NCBI GenBank assembly: GCA_902826945.1
Contig: CADEGS010000107.1
Location: 1-14,268 of the forward strand
Direction: 5' to 3'
Length of the DNA: 14,268 bases
From: an uncultured bacterium
GTDB taxonomy: Bacteria; Planctomycetota; UBA1135; GCA-002686595
In this document: piece after piece, positions 6,162-12,883 of the stretch
Position numbering within the stretch: position 1 is the first letter of the stretch
How the letters are laid out: each line of letters begins with the position of its first letter
The notes under the pieces: model-generated
Told to the model about the DNA's origin: nothing
The model's input: only the letters and a program-made list of their open reading frames with translations
The model's database searches: none
Position numbers and translations under genes: made by a program

Positions 6162-7820
6162 CTACCGGTGCCCCTGGCCGCGGCGCAGCGTCGCGGCGCC
6201 GGCGGAGAGGTCGCCGAAGGCCTCCTCCTCGCCGTCCAGCCAGCGCACGCGCACGTCCAGCACGCCGGGCGCCTCGCCCAGGCCGAGGTGCACGCGCGCG
6301 TCGTTCGCGGTCAGGTAGCCGTAGGCGCTCTTGACGCGGCGCACGAGCGCGCGCTCGCCCAGCCGGCAGGTGACGAGCGCGCCCAGCGCGTCCGCTCCGC
6401 CGCGCTCGAGCACGCGCAGCGTGAGCGAGGCGCCGCGCGCCGCGCGGACGTTGCGCAGCAAGCGCGCCGGCCCGTCGCGGTTCACGACCACGACGTCCAG
6501 CGCGCCGTCGCCGTCGAGGTCGCCGATGGCGGCCGCGCGGCTGGTCTCGACCAGGAGCTCGGCCGTCCCGCCGCGCGGCAGGACCTCCTCGAAGCGCGGC
6601 GCGCCGGGCGTCCCGCTGCCGCGCAGGAGCAGGTTGGGCTCGGCGAAGAAGCCGGCCGGCCCCGGCTCGGCGGCCTTCGTCACGCGCCCGTCGGCGACGA
6701 ACAGGTCGAGCCGGCCGTCGTCGTCGAAGTCGGCGAAGCCGCAGCCGAAGCGCGTGAAGGGCTTGCTGGCCGACGCCAGGCCGAGGAGCGGCGTGCGATC
6801 GGAGAAGAACGAGCCCTCGTTCCGGTAGCAGGAGTCCGTCTCGCCGTGCAGGTTCACGACGAGCAGGTCCTCGTCGCCGTCGTCGTCGAGGTCCACGCAA
6901 TCCACGCCCATGCCGGCCTTCGTGCGGCCGTCCAGGTCCACGGCGCAGCCGTACGCCGCGGCGCGGTCCGCGAACGTGCCGTCCTTCCGGTTGATCCACA
7001 GCTGGTTCGTCATGCCGTCGTTCGCGACGAACACGTCCAGCCAGCCGTCGCCGTCGAAGTCGCCGCACACGACGCCCAGGCCGTTGCCGAAGGCGGCGCG
7101 CAGCCCGGCCGCGGCGGAGGCGTCGCGGAAGCCGCCGCGGCCGTCGTTCACGAGCAGGAAGTCGGGCGCCGGCGCGTCGTAGGCCAGCGGGCTGCAGTAG
7201 TCCGCGCCGTGCGGCACCGCCGAGCAGCGCAGCTCGTCCGCGACGCTCCACTGCACGTAGTTCGCGACGAAGAGGTCGAGGTCGCCGTCCCTCTCGACGT
7301 CGAGGAAGGCCGCGCTCGTGCTCCACGAGGGCTCGCCCGCGATGGGCCGCGCCGCGAAGCGCCCCGCGCCGTCGTTGCACAGGAGCGCGTTCGGCCCGAC
7401 GTTCGTCACGAGGAGGTCGGGCGCGCCGTCGCCGTCGGCGTCGCCGACCGCGGCGCCCATGCCGTAGCCGCGGTCGCCCGCGCCGCTCTCCTCGGTCGCG
7501 TCGCGGAAGCGGCCGGCGCCGTCGTTCTCGAACAGCCGGTTGGGCGGCCGCTCGCCGGGCGCGGCCTCCAGCGACCCGCCCTGCACGAGGTACACGTCGA
7601 GGTCGCCGTCCTGCTCCTTGTCGAGCAGCGCCGCGCCGCCGCCCATGATCTCGGGGAACAGGTAGCGCTCGCCCGCGTGCCCGGAGCGGTGCTCGAAGGC
7701 CAGGCCGCGCTCGGCCGCCTCGTCCCGGAACCACGGCGGCGGCGCCGGCGCGCCCGGCGGCGGCGCTCCGCCGCAGCCGCTTGCCGCGCACAGCGCGAGG
7801 AGCAGGGCGCGCGCCCGCAC
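6162..7820 (-). CDS. FG-GAP/VCBS beta-propeller lipoprotein with ASPIC/UnbV C-terminus (CRTAC1-like)
   Basis: A 552-residue predicted lipoprotein. The GTG start at 7820 gives a short signal peptide, RARALLLALCAASGC, with lipobox ASGC and lipidated C16. GGAGG lies eight bases upstream and the upstream TPR gene stops one base before this start. Longer starts would run inside that gene. At least seven calcium-binding loops of the D-x-D-x-D-G-x-x-D type recur, including near 68-75, 127-135, 174-182, 254-262, 310-318, 364-372 and 433-442, each followed by a beta strand such as LDVFVAND; this is the FG-GAP/VCBS propeller. Residues about 460-545 match ASPIC/UnbV, with SAYGYLTANDARVHLGLG. Such proteins are exported, bind calcium, and are often found beside TPR proteins in Planctomycetota and Acidobacteriota; their ligand is unknown. 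I infer an envelope-anchored binding partner of the neighbouring TPR lipoprotein. Confidence 0.9.
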   Translation of the reverse strand: MRARALLLALCAASGCGGAPPPGAPAPPPWFRDEAAERGLAFEHRSGHAGERYLFPEIMGGGAALLDKEQDGDLDVYLVQGGSLEAAPGERPPNRLFENDGAGRFRDATEESGAGDRGYGMGAAVGDADGDGAPDLLVTNVGPNALLCNDGAGRFAARPIAGEPSWSTSAAFLDVERDGDLDLFVANYVQWSVADELRCSAVPHGADYCSPLAYDAPAPDFLLVNDGRGGFRDASAAAGLRAAFGNGLGVVCGDFDGDGWLDVFVANDGMTNQLWINRKDGTFADRAAAYGCAVDLDGRTKAGMGVDCVDLDDDGDEDLLVVNLHGETDSCYRNEGSFFSDRTPLLGLASASKPFTRFGCGFADFDDDGRLDLFVADGRVTKAAEPGPAGFFAEPNLLLRGSGTPGAPRFEEVLPRGGTAELLVETSRAAAIGDLDGDGALDVVVVNRDGPARLLRNVRAARGASLTLRVLERGGADALGALVTCRLGERALVRRVKSAYGYLTANDARVHLGLGEAPGVLDVRVRWLDGEEEAFGDLSAGAATLRRGQGHR

Positions 7821-7821
7821 C

Positions 7822-9234
7822 TCAGCCGCCTCCGCCGCCGGCGCGCGCGCGCTCCAGGCGCTGGCCGAGCTCCGCCACGCGCGCCCCATCGGCGCGCGGG
7901 TGGCGCGCCGCGCGCGCCAGCGTCTCGGCCGCGCGCTCGAGCTCGCTCGCCGCGAGCTGCGCCGCGCACAGCGCGAGGAGCGGCTCGGCCGCGTCGGGGT
8001 CGAGCGCCAGCGCGCGCGCGCAGGCCTCCTCGGCGGCGCGCGCGTCGCCCTGCGCCAGCTCGGCCTGCGCCAGCCGCGTCCACAGGCGCGGGTCGCGGCC
8101 GTCCAGGCGCAGCGCCTCGCGCAGCGCCGCGGTCGCCTGCGGCGCGCGCCCCAGCGCGAGCAGCAGCGCCGCGGCGCGCCGGTGCAGCTCGGCGCGCTCG
8201 GGCGCGAAGGCCAGCGCGCGCTCGACCCAGCGCAGCGCCTCGGCCGGCCGCCCCTCGCGCTCGCACAGGTCGGACAGCTCGGCGTGGAAGCGCACGTTCT
8301 CCGGCGCCTGGCGCAGCGCCTGCTCGAGCGCCGCGCGCGCGTCCGCCGTGCGGCCGAGCGCGGCGTAGGCCTCCGCCAGGTTGCCGAGCACCGTGCCGTC
8401 CACGTGCCCCAGGTCGCGCTCGGCCTCCAGCAGGGGCAGCGCGCGGTCGGCCTTGTCGCGCGCCAGGAGCCGGATCGCGCGCGCCAGGCGCGTCTCGGCG
8501 CGCAGCGCCAGCACCTCCTCCTCCCAGGGGTCGTAGGCCTGCGGCTCGAAGGTCTCGCTGCGCGCGCGCTCCGGCGCGTCCTCGGGCTCGAGGCCCGCCT
8601 GCAGGCGCGCGGTGCGCAGGAGGTCCTTCGCGTGGCGGTTGCGCGGCATCTCCGCGAGCACGCCCTCGAGCTCGGCGATCGCGTCGCGCGGGCGGTCCTC
8701 GAGCAGGTCCACGCGCGCCAGGCCGATGCGCGCGGGGACGAAGCCCGCGTTCGCGCGGCAGGCCTCCTCGAGCCGCTCGCGCGCGGGGCCGAGCGCGCCC
8801 TCCTCGAGCCGCACCAGGCCCTCGCGCCAGGGCGGGACGGCGGCGCCGGGCGCCAGGCGGCGCGCCTCGGCCAGGTCCGCCAGCGCCTCGGGCGCGCGGC
8901 CGAGGTCGAGCAGCGCCAGCGCGCGGCGGTAACGGTCGCGCGCCAGCTCGGCCGGCGCGCGCGCGCCGAGCGCGAGCGCGCGCTCGTAGCAGGGGAGCGC
9001 CAGCACCGGCAGCCGGTTCGCGTGGTAGACCATCGCCAGGCGCGACCAGGCCTCGGCGCTCGTCGGGGCCGCCGCGACGCCCGCCAGCGCGTCCTCGATC
9101 GCCGCGGCCACCGGCGCCTCGAGCGCCTCGAGCCGCTCCGGCCGGGGCGGCGCGGCCGTCGCCGGCGCGCGCGGGCAGGCGCCGGCGAGGAGCCCCAGGG
9201 CGAGGGCCGGGAGCGCTCGGTGGACCGCGGACAT
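7822..9234 (-). CDS. TPR-repeat lipoprotein, first gene of the FG-GAP operon
   Basis: A 470-residue predicted exported protein. From the ATG at 9234 the N-terminus is a short signal, AVHRALPALALGLLAGAC, with a lipobox-like AGAC and C20 as the likely lipidated residue (the -3 position is Ala, so this is less certain than a canonical LAGC). About eight to ten TPR units fill residues 58-200 and 285-465, for example AEAYAALGRTADARAALEQ and VERALAFAPE. A non-repeat linker at about 215-245 contains YDPWEEE, a DPW-type motif I associate with TPR proteins beside FG-GAP/UnbV genes. The C-terminus is GGGGG. The upstream open frame lacks a signal peptide in the right place, so I reject a longer start. 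No Shine-Dalgarno precedes the ATG, but TAGAAT lies eight bases upstream, suggesting a leaderless mRNA. Function is probably protein binding; partners are unknown. Confidence 0.88.
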   Translation of the reverse strand: MSAVHRALPALALGLLAGACPRAPATAAPPRPERLEALEAPVAAAIEDALAGVAAAPTSAEAWSRLAMVYHANRLPVLALPCYERALALGARAPAELARDRYRRALALLDLGRAPEALADLAEARRLAPGAAVPPWREGLVRLEEGALGPARERLEEACRANAGFVPARIGLARVDLLEDRPRDAIAELEGVLAEMPRNRHAKDLLRTARLQAGLEPEDAPERARSETFEPQAYDPWEEEVLALRAETRLARAIRLLARDKADRALPLLEAERDLGHVDGTVLGNLAEAYAALGRTADARAALEQALRQAPENVRFHAELSDLCEREGRPAEALRWVERALAFAPERAELHRRAAALLLALGRAPQATAALREALRLDGRDPRLWTRLAQAELAQGDARAAEEACARALALDPDAAEPLLALCAAQLAASELERAAETLARAARHPRADGARVAELGQRLERARAGGGGG

Positions 9235-9242
9235 CGGCGAGG

Positions 9243-9248
9243 ATTCTA
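9243..9248 (-). promoter_or_regulatory. -10-like box TAGAAT for the TPR/FG-GAP operon
   Basis: On the minus strand TAGAAT ends eight bases before the ATG at 9234. If used, transcription would begin at or next to the start codon, giving a leaderless message, which agrees with the missing Shine-Dalgarno. No -35 hexamer is recognisable at 16-18 bases. The box stands out because the surrounding DNA is almost all G and C. Confidence 0.4.
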
Positions 9249-9335
9249 TGCCGGCCGCGCGTCGCTCCGCGCTCGTCCTCGCCGCCCGCGGCCACGGCGC
9301 GGACGCAGGCGCTGCGCCGGCGCGCTCCGCGCACC

Positions 9336-9341
9336 TATGAT
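9336..9341 (+). promoter_or_regulatory. -10-like box TATGAT for the channel gene
   Basis: TATGAT is a near-consensus -10 element 38 bases upstream of the channel ATG, implying a 5' leader of about 30 bases. No clear -35 is visible. It lies between the inverted repeats 9315-9324 and 9360-9369 (cgccggcgcg and its complement), which may be chance in GC-rich DNA. Confidence 0.4.
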
Positions 9342-9379
9342 GCCGGCGCTCGCGCCGCGCGCGCCGGCGTCCGCGACCC

Positions 9380-12300
9380 ATGCCCCTCCGCTCCCGCTGG
9401 CCGACGCCCCCGATCCTCTGGCGGCTGGCAGGCGCGCTGGCCCTGGGCGCCGCGCTCCTGGGCGCGGCGGCGCAGGACGCGCCGCCGGCGCTGCCGACCG
9501 CGGAGGCGATCCAGGCGCGCCTCGACGCGCTCGAGGGCTCGGACGTCGAGCACCGGGGCGAGGTGGCCGACGCCTACGCCAAGGCGCTCGAGGCGCTCGA
9601 TCGCGCGCGCCAGGCCGAGCTGCGCACGGCCGAGCTCGAGCGGCGCACGCGCGAGGCGCCGGCCCTGCTCGCGGCCATCCGCGAGGAGCTGGCGCTTCCG
9701 GCCCAGGCGCAGGCGCCCGCGAGCGCCGCGCTCTCCCCGGACGAGCTGCGGCGCGCGCTCGACCAGTCGGAGGCCGATCGGCAGGCGGCGCAGGGAGCGC
9801 TGGACGAGCTCGAGCGCGACGCGGAGCGCCGCGCCGAGCGCGCGGCGGCGCTGCCCGACGAGCTGGCGCGCGCGCGCCAGGAGGCGGCGCAGCTCGAGGA
9901 GTCCCTGCGCGCCGCGGCCGACGGCGACGCGCTGTCGGAGGCGCGCCGCGCCCTGCTCGGGGCGCGCCTGGCGGCGGAGCGGCGCCAGGTCGCGGCGCTG
10001 GAGGCGGAGAGCACGTGCCTCGAGGCCGAGCGCGAGCTCGTGGCGCTGCGCGTGCAGCGCGGCAAGCGCCGCGTGCAGCGCGCGGCCGAGCTCGCCGCCT
10101 CCTGGCAGGAGCGCGTCAGCCAGGAGCGCAAGCGGCGCGCCGAGGCCGACGCGCGCGAGGCGGGGCGCACGCGGCGCGAGATCACCGCGCGCTTCCCGAC
10201 GCTGGCGGCGCTGGCGGAGCGCAACGAGGAGCTGGCGTCCTTGCGCTCGGGCGCGGAAGGCGTGCCGGCGCGCATCGACGCGGCGCGCGCGGAGCTGGAG
10301 CGGCTCGAGGACGCGCGCAAGGACGTCGCCGAGCGCCTGCGCTCGACGGCGCGCAAGGTCGCCGCCGCCGGGCTGGACCAGGTCACGGGCGCGCTCCTGC
10401 GGCGCGAGTACGAGCGCCTGCCCGTCGAGGCGCGCCTGCGCGCGGAGAGGAGCGCGCTGCGCACGGAGCTCTCGCGGGTGCAGCTGCTCCTGGTCGGCGT
10501 CGAGGAGGACACGCCCGCGGAGGGCGTGCCGCAGGCCGGGCTCGCGCGCGTGATGGACGAGCTCGCGCGCGAGCAGCCGGGCGCCGGCGCGGACGAGGCC
10601 GCCGCGCTGGCGCGCGAGCTGGTGGCGACGCAGGACGGCCTGCGCCAGGAGCTGACCGCGGAGCTCGGGCGGCTCGAGAGCCTGCTGCTCGAGGAGGAGC
10701 AGGCGCACGCGCGGCTGGCCTCCTCGGTGCGCGCCTACCGCGACTACATCGAGGAGCGCATCCTGTGGGTGCGCAGCACGTCGGGCTCGCTGGTGCCCGA
10801 CCTGTCGCAGGCCTCCGAGGCGACGCGCTGGCTGGTGGGCTCGGCGGACTGGTCGCGCGGGCTGCGCATGCTGACGACCTCGCCCGGCGCGGACTGGCGC
10901 CAGGGCCTGCTCGCGCTGTCGCTGCTCGTCCTGACGCTGGCCCTGCACGCGCGCGCGCGACGCGTGGTCCAGCGCATGAGCGACATGGCGCGCTCCTACC
11001 GCACCGACCGCTTCGTGCTGACGCTGCGCGCGCTGGGCACGACGAGCGTGCTGGCCGCGCCCGCCTCGCTCGCGCTGTGGCTGGCCGGCGCCGTGCTCGT
11101 GGCCCCGCCCGAGCAGGTGGACGTCGTGCGCACCGTCGGCGAGGCGGCGATCACGCTGGCGCCGATCTGCTTCGCGCTGCGCCTGCTGCAGGAGATCGCG
11201 CGCTCGAAGCGCCTGGGCGAGACGCACTTCCGCTGGCCGGCCGAGGCCATGCGCTCGCTGCGCCGCGAGCTGCGCTGGTTCGTGCCGGTCGTGCTGCCGC
11301 TCCTGCTCGTCGTGCTCGTGTTCCGCGAGCGCGCCCACGCGCCCTGGAGCGCCTCGGCCGGGCGGCTGGCCTTCGCCGGCTACGCGATCGCGCTGGCGGC
11401 CCTCGCCTTCCGCCTGTTCCACCGCGAGGCCGCCCTGCTCTCCACGCGCATGGAGCGGCGGCGCGGCCTCCTCGCGCGCACGCACGTCCTGTGGTTCGGG
11501 CTCGCGGTCGGCCTGCCGCTCGTGCTGCTCGGGCTGTCGGTGGCGGGCTACCACTACACCGCGCTGCAGCTCGAGCAGCGGCTGCGCGCGTCCGCCTGGC
11601 TGGTGCTCGTGCTGGTGCTGGTGGACGCGCTGCTCGAGCGCTGGCTGTTCCTGACGCGCCGCCGGCTGGCCGTCGAGCAGGCGCGCCAGCGCGCGCTGGC
11701 GCGCGCCGAGAAGGCGGAGGCGGACGAGGCCGCGCGCGAGTCGGGCACGCCGGCCCTCGACGAGGACGCGGTCGACATCCCCGCCATGGACGCGCAGACG
11801 CGCCAGCTCTTCGGCACGGCGCTCGTCGTGCTGGCGCTCTCGGGCCTCTACCTGATCTGGTCCGGCGTCTTCCCCGCGCTGCGCGCGCTCGAGCGCGTGC
11901 ACCTGTGGCCGCGGGTCGAGGTCGTGGAGGCCGCCGCGCCCGATCCGGAGCGCATGCTCGACGCGGGCGCTCCGGCCGCCGCGACGCCGGGAGAGGACGC
12001 CGCCGCGGCCGAGCACGTGGTGTCGCTGGCCGACGCGGGGATCGCGCTCGTGCTCCTGGTCCTGATGACGCTCGCCGCGCGCAACGTGCCCGGGCTGCTC
12101 GAGTTCGCCGTGCTGCAGCACATGCCGATCGACAGCGGCGTGCGCTTCGCGGCGACGACCCTGACGCGCTACCTGATCCTGATCGTGGGCACGAGCGCAG
12201 CCTTCGCCGCGGTGGGCATCGGCTGGGGGACGATCCAGTGGCTGGCCGCCGCGCTGACGTTCGGGCTGGCGTTCGGCCTGCAGGAGATCTTCGCCAACTT

Positions 12301-12883
12301 CGTGTCGGGCATCATCATCCTGCTCGAGCGGCCGATCCGCGTCGGCGACATCGTCACGGTCGACGGCATCGAGGGCCGCGTGACGCGCCTGCGCATGCGC
12401 GCGACGACGATCCTCGACTGGGACCGGCGCGAGCTGCTCGTCCCGAACAAGAACTTCATCACGGGCAGCGTCGTGAACTGGACGCTGACCGACCCGGTCA
12501 CGCGCCTGCGCATCCCGGTCGGGATCGCCTACGGATCCGACACCCGGCGCGCGCACGAGATCCTGCTCGAGGTGGCGCGCGCCACGCAGCACGTGCTCGA
12601 CGAGCCGGGCCCGCAGGCGCTCTTCCTGGGCTTCGGCGAGAGCTCGCTCGACTTCGAGCTGCGCGTGTTCATGCGCGACCGCAACCTGTGGCCGGCGCTG
12701 ACCGACCAGCTCCACACCGGCATCGACGAGGCCTTCCGCCGCGCCGGGATCGAGATCTCCTTCCCGCAGCGCGACCTGCACATCCGCAGCGCGGACGGGC
12801 TCGCCGGGCTCCTGCGCCCCGACGCAAAGGATGCCCCCGCCGGCCTGCGCGACGCCTCAGGCGCGGGGTCCGGCCCCGCGTAG
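9380..12883 (+). CDS. mscK: MscK/KefA-type mechanosensitive channel
   Basis: A 1167-residue MscS-superfamily channel, close in length to E. coli MscK (1120). Such channels open under membrane tension and release ions and solutes after osmotic downshift; they sit in the inner membrane. A signal peptide (1-31, ending GAAAQ) is followed by a long, charged periplasmic coiled-coil region to about residue 480. About eleven hydrophobic segments follow from residue 508, including WFVPVVLPLLLVVLVF and ALVVLALSGLYLIW. The pore and MscS domain are well conserved: IQWLAAALTFGLAFG, QEIFANFVSGIII (968-980), LLERPIRVGDIVTV, VPNKNF (1021-1026), and YGSD, with a cytoplasmic beta/alpha cage after that. The extra C-terminal tail overlaps the hldE gene by 27 bases, tail to tail. 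No Shine-Dalgarno is obvious; a TATGAT box lies upstream. MscK versus another large MscS paralogue cannot be separated by reading alone, and potassium dependence is not established. Confidence 0.88.
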   Translation: MPLRSRWPTPPILWRLAGALALGAALLGAAAQDAPPALPTAEAIQARLDALEGSDVEHRGEVADAYAKALEALDRARQAELRTAELERRTREAPALLAAIREELALPAQAQAPASAALSPDELRRALDQSEADRQAAQGALDELERDAERRAERAAALPDELARARQEAAQLEESLRAAADGDALSEARRALLGARLAAERRQVAALEAESTCLEAERELVALRVQRGKRRVQRAAELAASWQERVSQERKRRAEADAREAGRTRREITARFPTLAALAERNEELASLRSGAEGVPARIDAARAELERLEDARKDVAERLRSTARKVAAAGLDQVTGALLRREYERLPVEARLRAERSALRTELSRVQLLLVGVEEDTPAEGVPQAGLARVMDELAREQPGAGADEAAALARELVATQDGLRQELTAELGRLESLLLEEEQAHARLASSVRAYRDYIEERILWVRSTSGSLVPDLSQASEATRWLVGSADWSRGLRMLTTSPGADWRQGLLALSLLVLTLALHARARRVVQRMSDMARSYRTDRFVLTLRALGTTSVLAAPASLALWLAGAVLVAPPEQVDVVRTVGEAAITLAPICFALRLLQEIARSKRLGETHFRWPAEAMRSLRRELRWFVPVVLPLLLVVLVFRERAHAPWSASAGRLAFAGYAIALAALAFRLFHREAALLSTRMERRRGLLARTHVLWFGLAVGLPLVLLGLSVAGYHYTALQLEQRLRASAWLVLVLVLVDALLERWLFLTRRRLAVEQARQRALARAEKAEADEAARESGTPALDEDAVDIPAMDAQTRQLFGTALVVLALSGLYLIWSGVFPALRALERVHLWPRVEVVEAAAPDPERMLDAGAPAAATPGEDAAAAEHVVSLADAGIALVLLVLMTLAARNVPGLLEFAVLQHMPIDSGVRFAATTLTRYLILIVGTSAAFAAVGIGWGTIQWLAAALTFGLAFGLQEIFANFVSGIIILLERPIRVGDIVTVDGIEGRVTRLRMRATTILDWDRRELLVPNKNFITGSVVNWTLTDPVTRLRIPVGIAYGSDTRRAHEILLEVARATQHVLDEPGPQALFLGFGESSLDFELRVFMRDRNLWPALTDQLHTGIDEAFRRAGIEISFPQRDLHIRSADGLAGLLRPDAKDAPAGLRDASGAGSGPA

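Noticed and set aside
6460..7640. Recurrent DNA words such as gtcgccgtcg that look like a tandem repeat array.
   Set aside because: They encode the repeated calcium-binding loops of the FG-GAP protein on the minus strand, with spacing set by protein repeats. They are not a CRISPR or satellite array.
7821..7889. An earlier start for the FG-GAP lipoprotein.
   Set aside because: It would run inside the upstream TPR gene and bury the signal peptide. The GTG at 7820 has GGAGG upstream and places the lipobox correctly.
9335..12781. A 1148-codon minus-strand frame opposite the channel gene.
   Set aside because: Rich in Arg, Gln and His without recognisable motifs; the plus strand carries a complete MscS-family protein in the same bases.
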